From Arthrobotrys musiformis (lineage: Eukaryota > Ascomycota > Orbiliomycetes > Orbiliales > Orbiliaceae), in assembly GCA_036971715.1 (NCBI GenBank), contig JAVHJL010000001.1, forward strand, positions 4,216,001 through 4,280,000: a stretch of DNA of 64,000 bases, given 5' to 3'. The stretch's first letter is position 1. The number at the start of each line of letters is the position of its first letter. The notes under the pieces were generated by a model, which saw only the letters and a program-made list of their open reading frames with translations, did not search any database and was not told the origin of the DNA. Of this stretch, positions 43,624 through 56,715 are shown piece by piece. Both the position numbers and the translations under genes were made by a program.

Positions 43624-45912
43624 CTACTCCATCTCCATCTCAACATCAGACCCTTCCTCCTCCTCGCTCATCGCCCCATCCGCATTGATATTCTGTCCCA
43701 TAGTCGGAGCAGCCTGGTAAACATCCAAACTCACATCCTCAATCCTCACAAGTCCGCTCCCCGTCCCCGCAGCCGCCCAAGTCCCATACCCCAAATTATT
43801 ATTCCACCCAACTTTCGTAATATTCGTATGATATGTATAAAACGGCAACCCAACAGCAACTCGATTCCTATGCACCACCATCTCCGGTTTAAACCCGTCC
43901 AGGATCCTATAGTACCCCGTCGTAGGCGCGTACTCCAGTTGAAACCACACCTGCTGCATAGCCTGACACTTCGAGTAGAAGTATTTCCTCACCAGATTTG
44001 CGATGCGGACTTTTCCGTCCCTGCCGCCGTTTAGAAGGAACGGGTGCAGTCCCGTGCCGCAACCTGTCGATGCAGCTATCGTGTCCCCCGGGTTGTTGGA
44101 ACAGAGGAATCCGCCGGATTTCTTGGCCTTACGGATCCCCATGCATAATACGCCCGATAGGTCTTCTGGGTAACAGAGGGATTGGGCCATTTCGCACCAT
44201 GCTACCGGTGTGGACATTGCTACTGTTCTTGTTCTGTGGGATAATGTGTTCGAGATACCTGGTTCGCGGATATCGTGCATGTTGAAGCTTCCGTCCATGG
44301 AGTAGGTTGCTATCATGTCGGGGAAACTGGGGGATAGGGAACATATTGAGCAGATGTAGCTGGCTGCGATGTAGTGGTATGATTTTGGGAGGTGTTCGCG
44401 GCCGGGGAGGGTTACGTTTAGATCGTAGATTGCTACTGAGCCGTTTGCGCAGCCGAGGGCGATGGTGTGGTGGTTTATCCAGGTGAAGACTGTGAAGAGG
44501 GTGTCGTGGAGGTAGAGGATTTGCATTGGTTCTGTTAGTTTATAGATCGGGGCTGATGAGGGGGATGGTGAGGGGGGGTGTTCTTTGATTTCGATGAGGC
44601 GGGCTTGGCCGTCTTCGCATAGGGCCATTATGTGGCCTATTATGCCTTTTTCTTTAACAGGGGCGTTTCCTGGACGCCATTTTATTTCTATTGGGGCGCC
44701 GCAGTCTAGGAGGAGAGTGTGGTCGAGAGTTGGAGGGGGTTTTGGTGTCGTATTGGGTTTTGTGATCGGTATACGCCAGATTTGGATTTGGGAAGGGCAT
44801 ACGCAGGGAGCAAACCCCGGCGGCAGATCGTTAATTGCTGGTTTTGCTTCCTGGAATTTTGTTCCTATGGCGAGGTATTGGGTGTCGGTGTTTTGTCGGG
44901 TGGCCCAGTCTAGGGATTGTATTTCATTACCGCAGTTGATGACCCATCCGTTCTTGCCGTGGAATAGATCGGGTCCGGCCAAGCTGATTGATTCGTGGAT
45001 CCCTAACTGGAATCTCTTTTGGTTTCCGGATTTTGTGAAGGGTCCCATCAGGAGGTTCAATGGGCCCTTTGGGATTTGCCAGTAATATTTTGCAATCTCG
45101 TCGGCGTCTGCGACGTTGTCGAGCAATAGAGTCTCTTGGAACTGTGTCATTCTTTCGATATATATGCCTTTAGCAAGCTCTTGTGCCTCTTTCTCGGGGT
45201 CGAAGTCTAGCACACGGCCGACATTCGCACGGGATGGGGCAGATATGTCGTAGATGAATGGCCTGGCCATCTCCTTCCTTTTGAGAGCCATGGGGTCAAC
45301 TTCATGATCACCCCAGTAGGAGATATCCTTCATCCGTCGAATCATCCGTCGGTGGAGAGCAACGGGTGTATTCATGTTTTTGAAGGCTTTCTTCTTGGTA
45401 TCTCGCGCAAAGGAGGCACGGGCCTTCTTTCTCTTCGTGGGCGTGGTAGGACCTGTTCCTTCATCTTCGTCGTCATCGAATGCCTCGTCTTCATCTAGGT
45501 CTCCTTCATCCGGTGACTCCTCGTAGGCATCTTCGTCATCCGGTTGTCCCGCTGCATCTCCATCTTCACCTGAATCGAATGCTCTGGAGGCCTTGGAAGC
45601 TTTCGCAGAGGCCTTCGCGGGAGGCTTCGTAACGGGTTTTTTCTGTGCCTTGGGTTTCGGTTTCCTGGCTTTGGCATTGGCTTTAGCTCGACCCGGAGGC
45701 TGGAACTTATCCGAGCTTTCGAGTGCATCCAGCTCAGCCAGCTGTCGTCTCTCCCGACGAGATTCTTCTGATTCATCTGAATCGGTGGCATAATCGCCCA
45801 GGACGATCGGTTTTCGCTGGATAACAGCTTGTCTTTTGGGTCTCGATGGTGTCGTAGCATTCGATGAAGAAGGCCCGGCAGCTTGGCCGTTACCCTGGCC
45901 GGTGTTCACCAT
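43624..45912 (-). CDS. TFC6: TFIIIC subunit, Tfc6/Sfc6-like WD40 protein
   Basis: Tfc6 is part of the TFIIIC tau-B module that holds the B-box of tRNA genes. The gene is one exon and gives 762 aa. Residues 1-190 are charged and disordered, with long Lys/Ala and Asp/Glu stretches as in other fungal Tfc6 proteins. The WD40 part runs from about 290 to 720. Repeats are weak but include YLAIGTK, IQIWRIP, IALGCANGSVAIYDL, MIATYSMDGSFNMHDI and the terminal TKVGWNNNLGYGTWAAAGTGSGLVR, typical of this family. The start at 45912 is the first ATG. The family call rests on this pattern; another WD40 protein cannot be fully excluded. A perfect B-box lies 35 nt upstream of the start. Confidence 0.72.
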   Translation of the reverse strand: MVNTGQGNGQAAGPSSSNATTPSRPKRQAVIQRKPIVLGDYATDSDESEESRRERRQLAELDALESSDKFQPPGRAKANAKARKPKPKAQKKPVTKPPAKASAKASKASRAFDSGEDGDAAGQPDDEDAYEESPDEGDLDEDEAFDDDEDEGTGPTTPTKRKKARASFARDTKKKAFKNMNTPVALHRRMIRRMKDISYWGDHEVDPMALKRKEMARPFIYDISAPSRANVGRVLDFDPEKEAQELAKGIYIERMTQFQETLLLDNVADADEIAKYYWQIPKGPLNLLMGPFTKSGNQKRFQLGIHESISLAGPDLFHGKNGWVINCGNEIQSLDWATRQNTDTQYLAIGTKFQEAKPAINDLPPGFAPCVCPSQIQIWRIPITKPNTTPKPPPTLDHTLLLDCGAPIEIKWRPGNAPVKEKGIIGHIMALCEDGQARLIEIKEHPPSPSPSSAPIYKLTEPMQILYLHDTLFTVFTWINHHTIALGCANGSVAIYDLNVTLPGREHLPKSYHYIAASYICSICSLSPSFPDMIATYSMDGSFNMHDIREPGISNTLSHRTRTVAMSTPVAWCEMAQSLCYPEDLSGVLCMGIRKAKKSGGFLCSNNPGDTIAASTGCGTGLHPFLLNGGRDGKVRIANLVRKYFYSKCQAMQQVWFQLEYAPTTGYYRILDGFKPEMVVHRNRVAVGLPFYTYHTNITKVGWNNNLGYGTWAAAGTGSGLVRIEDVSLDVYQAAPTMGQNINADGAMSEEEEGSDVEMEME

Positions 45913-45946
45913 GGTTGGAAATGGGAACTGTATTCCTTCTGAATCT

Positions 45947-45957
45947 GGTTCGAATCC
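45947..45957 (+). promoter_or_regulatory. B-box (TFIIIC-binding consensus) upstream of TFC6
   Basis: GGTTCGAATCC matches the RNA polymerase III B-box consensus exactly. No A-box, acceptor stem or other tRNA feature surrounds it, so it is not a tRNA gene. In S. cerevisiae an isolated B-box (ETC6) lies in the TFC6 promoter and mediates autoregulation by TFIIIC. Here the site sits in the same kind of position. Confidence 0.6.
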
Positions 45958-46620
45958 TTGTTGATGAATTGAACATGATATCGAGAGCTAGCTAGTAATT
46001 TTTTCTTTCTGCGATCCACTAAGCTGAAAACGTCAATGTCTCCATACAACGGAGACCCCGGTAAAGAATGAAGTCGATGTTATATGGTATTAACTAGCTC
46101 TACCAGGCCCGCTCTCCTAAACTAGGTAGTTTCACTCTGAGATCGGACGGTACGCTCTGAAGCTGGAGGTTGAAGGGTTGAAGTTCGGATAAGCTACGAT
46201 ACAAGAAGAAGGTTCGGACGAGTCGACTGCCCTTGCATGAGCTAGCGCGGGTCGTTGGCAGCCGCGGCAAATCAGAGACAAGCAAGATCCCAACCTCCTA
46301 CATGCTCCACGGACGGACAGCACATGTACAGCAAACAAGCTTTATTCAAGGGAAAAAAACACCCCATCGCCGACGAACATCGTACCGCTCATCATCGCAG
46401 GAATCATACGAAGCCCGGACGTCAGGTAGATAATACGCCTGTTCGTACGTTTTGATCCGACTCTCGAAAGCCTCAAATCGCCGGCTATATCCTGGTATAT
46501 CTGACGTTGACGCGCCGGGAAGCAGAACCCCACGCTTGCATCGTGATCGACGTCTCATACGTACGCTCGCCGTTTGACGCTTACAGCACCGACATAAACA
46601 ATACAAAAACACACATCGCG
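45958..46620. other. Bidirectional promoter region of TFC6 and the RING-CH gene
   Basis: About 700 nt separate the two divergent starts, including the B-box at its left end. Short open frames within it start without ATG or resemble nothing. Confidence 0.5.
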
Positions 46621-48080
46621 ATGTCGCATCTACAAGCACAGCGTTCGGGTTCCCGATGGGCAGGGGCTCCTGAGTCCGACACAGAAGCTGGAAGGCTGTC
46701 AGATTCCACTCTCCTCAACGAAGACAGCTCAGCCGAGGAACCTGGACTATTGATCCCGCTTAAGAGGCAGACATCGATCCCGGAGTACGACGAAGAAGAG
46801 AAGTGCTGGATATGCTTCGAGTCCCGAAAGGACGAAGAGACCGATCCTTCCACACATGGCGTCTGGAAAAAGCCTTGCAAATGTGCACTTACGGCGCACG
46901 AAGGCTGTCTGTTGGACTGGATCTCGGATATGGAGAAGAACCCTTCGAAGATGAACAAGGCGATTCAGTGCCCTCAGTGCAAGTCGACTATTACACTGAA
47001 GCAGGAGAGGAGTGCGATAGTGGACCTGGGTAGGATGGTTGAGAAGTTCGTCAGGCAGACCAACTCGGTAGCCATTTTTGCCGGTTTAAGCTCAGCCTTC
47101 TTCGTTACGTGCACAGTATACGGTACGGAATAGTAGTCACGCAGCACATAAATAAAAAGTCACAGCTTGAGAAATGCAAGAAGCTAACGGCCCACGCAGG
47201 TGTCAACGCGGTATACTTGATTTGCGGCACCAAAGAAGCAAATGCAATCATCCTAGGTCCGAACGGCCGTGATTTCGAGTGGTCATGGCGCCTTGCAACA
47301 GGATTGCCGATGCTACCTATGGTCCTCATAGTTTCGAGGACCAGGCTAATGGATGCTACCCTGCCAATTCTTCCCCTCATCTACTTCTGTCGGGATGAGG
47401 CGTTCCACCTCACCTTACCGCCCTCGCCGGCGATCACTCTCGCATTCTTGCCCTATGCCAGAACCATCTACGAGTCCTTTTACAACAAGTTCCTGCTGCC
47501 GTACGATAGGAAGTGGACCGCAGAGATCGGCCCAACGGCGGGTGCCCAAGGAACCGAAGAGGATAACGTTGGATTAGAAATCCAAGTTCGAGATGTAGAT
47601 GGCGACGAAGCCGCAAACGGTGAACCGGATCTAGTAGCGGGAGTAGAAGGTGCCGTTGCCGGTGACCAGGCAGACGCTTGGAGAGTAGAGAGAGAATTGG
47701 TTTTGGGACCAGAAACTGCCAATCTTGTCGTTGGAGCGCTATTGTTCCCAGGCGTGATTGCAGCTATGGGTGGTATGCTCGGCAAGATTCCGTTGCTTCG
47801 CAGAATAATCCCGGAAAGGTTTCATAGAAACATTTTAGGTGGTTGTCTGTTCGTTTTGATCAAGGTATGTAACCTTCCAAACTAAAACCCCCCCAAAAAG
47901 GACCTTCTAAAATCTCCAATGAGGATATACTAACGGTTACCGGTGTGGTTGTGGTAGGATATATTCACGTTGTATTACAAATATAAGCGCGCGAAGCAAC
48001 GTCGAAGCCGTGAAATCATGAACTATCAAAAGCGGGCAGTCCGTCGGGACGTCAATGCAACGGCTGGACATCGAAGATAG
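46621..48080 (+). CDS. Membrane-bound RING-CH (MARCH-type) E3 ubiquitin ligase
   Basis: The protein carries an N-terminal RING-CH finger and a membrane-embedded remainder, the layout of MARCH-type ubiquitin ligases. Exons are 46621-47122, 47200-47864 and 47958-48080, giving 429 aa. Zinc ligands are Cys62, Cys65, Cys86, Cys88, His93, Cys96, Cys117 and Cys120, the C4HC3 order. Hydrophobic segments follow near 147-175, 200-220, 222-238, 352-372 and 380-395, with an acidic loop near 295-345. A basic tail ends the protein. Donors are GTACGG and GTATGT. MARCH5-like mitochondrial or ER ligases are the nearest known group; substrate and membrane are unknown. Confidence 0.82.
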
Positions 48081-51000
48081 GCTTGTCAGCTCCTCCTCCT
48101 CTCATTCGTCACATTCGCACAACTGTTTCGTTTTTTTAATGTTATTCAGCTCACATGGCATCGGGTATGGGTATGTACAGACACAAAAAAATCGGCGTTA
48201 AGAGACGTATCACTGGGGAACCTATATGCGTTTTGTTTGCTTGTTGCTTTTCCTCTCAACGTTGTTGGAATGTTTACAGGGCGTCAGTGGATTGTTTGCG
48301 GCTTTCTTTTCTTTTTTGTTTCTCTTGCTCCTTCGTTTTTTAAATTTCATTCCTCGAATGGTTGTTATACATAACTTGTACAGATAGCTGTCTGGGAGAG
48401 CTCTGAGACATCTTTTGGAGATATACAAAAGTACCGATATGTTAACATTTCGCTCCAGATATTGCACTTTTAAGGGGTCTCCGGAGATGGTAATTCGGTT
48501 CGAGGTCTTTTCGATGTCATAGAGCTCCTCCGCTCGCCTATGACTAGCTTAACACTATTGCGGCTCTCGTATAAGGCAGTCATAAGGATTCAGCTACTAT
48601 AGGACTCATCCACTCCTAAAAGGAAAGGGATGCACGTTGGGGTTAACGTTGTGGCTTATTTTCGATATCGTCTAGATTTAGGAGATAGGCGCATGCATGG
48701 TATTTTGCGAGGGAATAGAAATGGAAGGGCCGATGTTCCGTGGTAAGACGGAGCGATGACGAAGGTGGGACCTTTGGGTAAAAAGAAGAAGAACCCCATC
48801 TTCCATGCGACCCCGAAAGCGAAAATGTGATAGAAGGACCAAAGTATTACCAAATGCAAATGTTAAACTCCAGCTCAGACGACCTATCCCCCTAGATACA
48901 ATTTACGAAAGGGTTTTTCCCAAGGAGGGGTGTGTGGTGGTTGTGGTATTTACCGACGGGATACGCCTCGAAGTTCACGATCTGACCCTCTTTCTAACAA
49001 TCTGACTCGCGCTCGGAGGGTGAATACGAAAATATGAACCCGAAGAGTGTATATGTGCATATATGCGACCGCAGATATCGGGCTGAGCTAAGGCGATCTC
49101 TTATTTCCCCAAGGTCCCATGATGCAACGAATTTTTTGGGAACATTCATAAAAAAATATATCTCGATGAAGTGAAGCTATGACCCATTCAAATGTTGGCA
49201 ATTGTCCAATCATAGATCGAATTGATATGATCTTCCCACCATCACGGTAATCGGGCTTTATCAGGGCGCTTCCAGGCAATCGGATGGGCATTTTCGCGCG
49301 CCCAGACTTTTGTTCTTTTTAGCCCTCTTTTAACCTTTCTTTTTGGCTGAAACTTCCCCATATGAAGGTGTGGTGGGGAGGCGGTCGATGTCTCCACACA
49401 TATCATCTCCACACACACAATCGCTCGCACAAACACTTTGGCTGCGACGCTTATGTACGCCATGGAAGGACCCACGAGCGCAGGTGACTTGGAGATTCCG
49501 CAACCTATCGAATTGGCGGGACATTTCTTTTCCACATCCCCAAGAAGCTTTTCCAACAAAAAAAAAGGCCCCGCCGAAAACGAATTAGAAAAGAATTGTG
49601 TATCCCGTCCGTGTTTGCTACCGTCGATGTGGGTGGTGATGATATTCCGTCCGGCGGCACGGGTCGTTTTTCACTGGTTGGGTAAAGTATTCTTTTGACG
49701 TAACCCATAACCTTTTCAGGGAATCGCTAGCTCCTTTACCCAAATCACGGGGTTTTGGGATCTACAATACGAGGCATCGATTGGGTCCTTAGACAGAAAA
49801 AAAAAATGATGCCGCAGCCGGGTATCCCAAGAAGATGGTTTCTGGGAAAGGTTTGTTCGGAGCCTGCTACTTACCGTCTGGGTGAAATTGGAAGAGGCCG
49901 GAGTAGGTTGCCGACTTTGTCGGTGGGTCCGCTCCATCGAGTGTGTTGGATTGTTGGAAGTTGGAATACGTAGTCAGAGCACATATGCAAGCAGCTAAAG
50001 CTGGTAGTTTTAGCTGCAGAACAAGAGAATAGATGCCTCCAACTTCAGTTTAGCCTTCACTATTGTTCTCGCATCTACTCGATCAGGCATCCACTTTTCC
50101 CAACTTTGAGATAGTTAGTTTTTGTTAGTAAATATGGGGTTACGATTGGTTGGGAAATGGAGACCGAGGCTTCTTTGTGGCTTTTTTTTGCGAGGAATCG
50201 AAAATGCCAATATTGCGCCAACATCATACCAAGCATTTAGGGCTTCAAAAATAAAAGAGAGAGCTGGTTAACCGGATAGCTCTTAGCTGCCTATGTGACG
50301 GACGCAAGGAGCTTGCATGTCTTTGGTTTTTTTTTTTGTTCGTCTATGAGGACTAGTATGTATGTACATGTATGTAAGTAGGGTGGAAACCGCGTGTGCA
50401 CACGGACATATATGCGTAGTAGGCCAAAAAAAAAAAAGTATTGAGACCGAACTGAAGCAAGGGGGTACGCAGACTCCCCAAAGCGATGACCTCAGCGGCT
50501 CCCTCGGTACGGAGAAGTATACTCCGCCTAGATCGTACAGATTAAGTGACAGAGCTAGAGTGTAGATCGATCTCGGGATTGGAGGCCACATGGGAAACAC
50601 CATTATCTCGTATCAGATGTATTTTGAGTATCAAGCGAAGAAAAAAGAAACAAAGGAGAAACATGGGGATATGCGCATATGCAGACTTGCCGTTCCAACT
50701 CCTACGCATCCTACGTGCGATCCGTATTCACACGGTTGGACATGTGTATTTTTGAATATTTTGATTCTCCACATTTCATGCGATTGACCACTCCTTGCAG
50801 CTTGAAGAGCCCCGTAGTACACGGTATAATGTGCTGTTGTATACATGTATCCGGGTATCCTCGATGAGCTATCCTCTTGATGGTCAATCGAGGCTCACAA
50901 GATTGTCAAGAATAGATCAACCCACTAGATCGCGATACTATTGGAATCGGCGGGGCCGTAGTTGCGAGGAGATGCCCGTTAGCCGTCCTCACAGCCGAAC

Positions 51001-54000
51001 TATCCACTCATTGATGTCGATTAGCCGTACGATTAGTATACTTCCGTCGTTATTTCTCCGGTGAGCTGATCCGGGCGTCATAATCATGAGCTTGGATGAG
51101 CCACAGTTAGCTATTGTTGCGAGAAAAAAAATGCACCCAATAGCTAAGCTGTGCCAGCTCGGGAAAATGCTTTTTGTTCGGATGTGTCGACCGAATGAGG
51201 ACGACTACCGCTTTGGGTCTATCTCCGTTAAGCTGTTAGCGCCTACCATAGACCACAACGTCTTGACGCCGTCGGTCGTGTGCGGATGGCTATTCGCCAA
51301 CTGGCGTCCGAGAAAGAAACACCTTTTGGTCTAAGACCATTCAATCTCGCGTAGACTTTTTTTTTTTCAACTGCCAGGGTTAGACATGCAGAAGGGGAAG
51401 GGTCTTGTAGCGTGTTCACTTCAATGGCCTGACTTGGGAAAGCTATTCGGGCTTGGACGACGTAACTACTCGACAGGGGGGTCGTTGGTTGCGCCACAGT
51501 TGCAGCTGCATCTTGCGAGAATCTAGACCGTCGCCTCCGATCGATGGCGGTGTCCGACGCTCAGGCAGCTGCAGCACCACCTCCTCCACCAAGAAAACTA
51601 GTCTCCTCGGACTTAGTAATTCCAGTACGGCTTCCACTTCGTAAAAGGTATGCACGCCAAAATACCCGACTAAGCTAATCGAGCGACTTTCCGTTCTTTA
51701 GACTTTGCCAAAAAGCCAGGTTCGTCTGAGGAAAAGGAAAAAAGGCGGTCAGCTATGGGACGCCATACATGAAAGACTTGCAGATACTTCCTCTACTTGT
51801 GCAACTTGACCAAAAATCTTGGTGCATATCTCAAAAATCCAACCCATAACAAGCTGGTAATTTTTGACGATTGGCATTCCTCAAGCCTCGATGACTGCAT
51901 CTGGTCAAGCTCGAGATCTTGCAAAAAAAGCTTTTCAACGCCATTCATCAAGGATGTGCTCGAACCCTTCCATGCTAATTTGCCTACCTTTCCTGTACGC
52001 AGTATATCGTACATGGGTCATTCCCATAACATCATGAGGTATAGCTTGCAAGGATTCAACAAAAAAATTTTTGACATCTGCAGCTAGAAAAAACGGGTAG
52101 ATGGTCGGTTGCTCACAAGACAAGACAAGTTTCGGCTGCAAACATGCAAGTGCACACCCATAGGATGCCCGCCATGGCAGGGTCTCGAGATCTTATCCAA
52201 ATTCATGATTATTCTTCCTCGTTTATGCATGGGCAGCCGAGGACATCATGTTGAGGATGGTCCAACAATAGAACAAAGGGTGCTCGAGGGGCATTTTCAA
52301 CCGTTGTAGACGGTCATCCGGACTATGCGGATAGAAAGGAACACCCGATCGGTTCCCTAGATCAGGATCAGGATCTCCAGTTCGTCAATAGCATATTCCC
52401 ACGAATATGACTGGTCATCTTCCGCTTACTTCCCGTTTGCTCATGTAAGGGGCAAAGGGAAAAAAGGGAGTTAAATCTTTCAAAGAAAGAGAGCAAAATT
52501 AAAGATTTAGAGTGCACATGACCGACTATCTCGAGGAGACGAGCTCATCGAATTTTTTGGTGTGTCTCTCAATCCTTACACCGATTTCGAGTACGGGCTG
52601 AGGAAACGGAACACAATCATGTTAAACGAGGAGAAACGTGGGAAAGGCATGCCGTGATTGTTATCTGAGTGGGTCATAGCGTGTGAGACCACGTTTTATG
52701 CTGCCCTTACTTCCAGACAAAAAATAACACATCCTTGAGAGCATTTCTGGAGGAAACGAGGAGGTTCTCCACCAGAGCATTTCTCATTTTCATCGATTAC
52801 CCAGGGATCAGATGATCATGGGCTCGTCGAGACCTCTCTCGCTTCGAATTTGATGTGGACAATCCCATGTAAGGCGACGGGATGCCACACGAAATCCAAG
52901 ATCCACTTTATTTAAAAAGAAAAATAAAATAAAAAACTCTCCTTTCTACCATTGTGGACTACACTGTCGCACTTTGGTAATATCGTTTAATTGCTTGACC
53001 GAGCTGACCCGAGCGCGAGATGATGGTGATCCCAAGTCTTGGGGAGCAAGACATCCATCAAAAGCGAAAAAAGCGGCTTATCCGTTAAATGGAACCTCCC
53101 AGACACTCATTCTCGGTAAACGCACGGAGGCCGCGAAATAAGCAGTTTTCGAGGCTAGAGACACCTCGGGCTTGGGAATTTGCCGGCTAGGTTTTCTGTT
53201 TTCTGCAAATGAATACCTTCAGGTTGGAATAACATTTGTTGGATAATTTGTAAGTCTCTTTCGTCCGATGCTGCAAACGGCGAAGCCCTTGCTGCCTGAC
53301 GGTAGCTCCAGGCTTATGCAAAGGAACTCCTCATAACCGTGATGTACATGTAAATTACATGTAGCGTATGTAGGTTTCTTTTCCCTTTCTCAAAACTTTC
53401 ATCGAATTGGATTACTTCGAACAATTACGAAGTGTAAGCTATGGTCTCTTTCAGGCCAACTTTGAAGCCGATTGTGCCGTTTTGCCCGCAAACTGCGCAT
53501 ATAGGGTCCTTAAAACGCTTGGGGGCATTTGCGATATTTTGCCTTGGCCCTCGATAATGATATCTGAGGATGAAACTTTGGGTGGAGCCTCTTTTGAATC
53601 GCAATCGAACGAATCCCCACCGTGGACGAAACACCAGGTGCCAATGCCGTCCCGATAGCCGAGTAGAGGAAGGCAAGTGAGAGTGCTCACCCTTTGATCT
53701 CCGTTGTTTGCTGGCTAGTTTTTGCGAGGAGCCAAGCTGGAGTGCATGTGTTAGTATGTCGTATTTTGCGATCCATGAAATTCAGATTGATTGTTTTCAG
53801 CAACCGCAGTCGCAATTCGACCAAACGGCTCAATCAACTTCATGCGATGGGTCACTTTGCTGGCAACCCGAGATGTTTCAATTCGATATAGTGGAAACGA
53901 TCTGCTGGCTCATGCGCCATTGTGATTGGGCAGGCAAATGACCTCGAGGCGGTGGACAACGCATAGTCACGGCAGGGGACTCGGTGTACTTCGTGTACCT

Positions 54001-56689
54001 CTTTCCAGAAGTGTGGTACTTCCATACAGACTGGTCCACGAGGACCAGATGCAGGACAGACAGCATTAGCATGAGAGACTAAACATCAGACCAGCGCTCG
54101 CTGGCCAGCCTATGGAATGGAAATGAATGTGCTGGAGATTTCTGGCAAATGAGAGCGATGACCCCAACGCTAGCACCCAAACGCTAGCCATAGACAGCAA
54201 TTATCTTCAAACCCATCTCGTCGGCGTCGGTTGCTCCAATCAGCGATGTCCGCACGGGCTTCCCAGCAAGCGGAAACCGAAAATTCTGGAAAGGAGGTGT
54301 GGGTGGGGAAGGGCTTGCCGACACGAATGGGGGAAATCCTGATTCGAATTTCCCCAACGTCCAGATTCGAACAAACAGCCTGATTTTCTGGTGACCTTGC
54401 TCCGCAGATTGACGTAAAGATTCCCTGCTACTGCTTCAAGGTGGCAAAGAATTGCATTGCTGAAAGAGACCACCTTCATATGACTAAAGCTGAATATCGT
54501 CCGATCCTTGGCCAATCAGAGCCCGGCCGCGATGGGCGATAAGGGAACAACGTGCCCAGGCCTGTCTCTGATTAAAATTGAAGGGATTTTCTGGAGGAGC
54601 GCGCCTCCCAAGAATAAAATCTGGTTTAGACCAGCATAAGAAAAGAAGGAGACAGGGACTCCCCGCAAGATGTGGCTTGCACGGACGGAATGGTATCTTG
54701 GTGACAGTGCGCAGCCTGGTTAGTGTCTCGAATTCGCAAGATCCAGTATGTGGCTGATGTCACTCTCTGCTATTGTTGCCTCTGAATTAACAAAAAATTT
54801 TTATGCACTCGTCAGAATCCGGTCGGCCCTTGTTGGAGAAAGGACCGATATGTATAGGTGAAGAGGGAAATATGTACCTGTATACATTGTACTTACATAC
54901 ATAGATACATACTATACATGCTTCGTACAATATGGAGTACATACGGATATCATCAAGCAAAGGACTCCACTTCAGCACGACTATCTGGAGATCGGGCTTA
55001 TTTTCGTGGCTCCAATCGGCTAGCAATCGGCCTTAACCACTTTCGACATCGCCTAATTGTCAAGACTGTCTCTATTATTATCAAAAGCTACAGTATCCCC
55101 TCAGCTTTAAGTCCGAGGAAGCGATTTCCCAAATTAACAATATGAATAAGGGGAAAACCTTTTGACCACAGTAGTACTGTGGGGTTGAAGTACAATTTCA
55201 GGAAGCTCAAAGCTACTATTCATGTATATAACGGTAAGCTATAACGGTATAGGTGACAGCCTATAGGCCAACAATGTCGGGGCAAGGAAGACTTTGTTTC
55301 GTCTAGGCTGTCAGAGCAGCCATTGTCTTGCGGTATGTACCGCCTAGTAGGATTATCGAAAGTTTTTCCATGATGGACGAGGCCTGGACCCCACCAAGGG
55401 ATAGTGGCCCAAGGATCGATCTCGATACTAGTGCAAAGGGTAAAAAGATGCCTAAATGGCATCTGCTCAAATTATTCCCTAGCCTCGAGATCGTCAACTC
55501 AGCCCTTGCACCAGCGGCTGTAGCTACTTTGGCAGCATGTATTGTACAGATGGGTACCTCGCTGTCGAGGAAGGATCAAGGTACCTTCTTGAGCTTCTTA
55601 GCTTGGTTTCTCTCAACGAAATGCACGCAACCTAAATGCAGAAGCGAGAATAGTTTATTTTTGTTGGCAGATTGGGGCGAGGACCGTCTAGTTTGCAAAT
55701 GTATTGCAGATGTACTAGCTATTACATAGTACTTCCAAATCTTTACCCTGCATGGAAAGTCCGAACGGGTGATATGCTTCCAATTTGCATGCGAAACGGA
55801 GCAGAATGGACCTGGGGTATACATGACACTCTTAGGGGGGCGTTTTGCCTCAAAGACGGCCTAGAGGGGAATGGGAATTTGGTATTTTGGCATACTGAAT
55901 CCTATTAAGAATACAAAGTTCATTTCGAACATGTTTGTGCCTTCAGGCCGAGCCGATATGCGTGTGTACATAGAACGGAGGGAAACAAATCAAGCCATCA
56001 AAAGTTTAAGTTGTTACAATATAATATCACAAGTTTTTTGTTTTTTAATTAGGGAGCGTACTGTCACAGAAAGCCCAATATGATATGCGGCTACTGGGGT
56101 CTATCAGATTACGATCTTATGGGCGGCTGTTGCAGTACCGACTTTTCTGACAGCGAATTCGAATATTCTGAGCAATACTATTAGTTATTAGTGATCAGGA
56201 GTAGGAATCGACCGATCTGATGGCGCTCCAACCAATGAAGACCTGGTTCATCGACGGGCCTTTCGAGTGATGTTACTCTTATAACCCGCCAACACACTAA
56301 TGTGACTGGCCAGACGGTGGCTAGTGGCCGACTTCGATCGCTTCAGGCGCAATGGAGGCTGTTTGGCCTGGCGCAACATTGTCGAGCTATAATGATACTT
56401 GCGTAGGTTTGTAAAACACCAGAAGTTTGTCCTCACATGTGATAACACTGTAGGTACACCCAACGGATAATACTGTACTTACTATGCATTTCGGCGAGGG
56501 AAAACTTTCCAACCTCATTGCATGCACCAGTTGGGTTTTTTGATGGCTTGCTGCAACTCCATGCAAGGTTCTCATGATGCAGCTTGGGCTTTAGGAGTAA
56601 CAGCCGCGAAGAAATTCAGAGTGCATGAGGGACCAGTCGACTACATCATCATTTGATAGTCGGTCTATCATAAGAGAGCGAGGGTTAGG

Positions 56690-56715
56690 AAAAAAAAAAA
56701 AAAAAAAAAAAAAAA
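56690..56715. repeat. Poly(A) tract of 26 nt
   Basis: An uninterrupted run of 26 A within the long region upstream of the kinase. Confidence 0.8.

Noticed and set aside
45937..45970. tRNA gene around GGTTCGAATCC
   Set aside because: Only the B-box is present; there is no A-box, acceptor stem or anticodon arm at the required distance on either strand.
48496..48506. GGTTCGAGGTC as a tRNA T-arm
   Set aside because: The flanks do not pair, the end of the B-box deviates and no A-box precedes it.
51957..51968. GGGTTCGAGCAC (minus strand) as a B-box
   Set aside because: The closing base of the T-loop does not pair, and no tRNA fold can be drawn around it.
55370..55729. 120-codon plus-strand frame in the gene-free region
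   Set aside because: It has no recognisable motif, no supporting exons and no promoter signs, and frames of this size are expected by chance in 10 kb.
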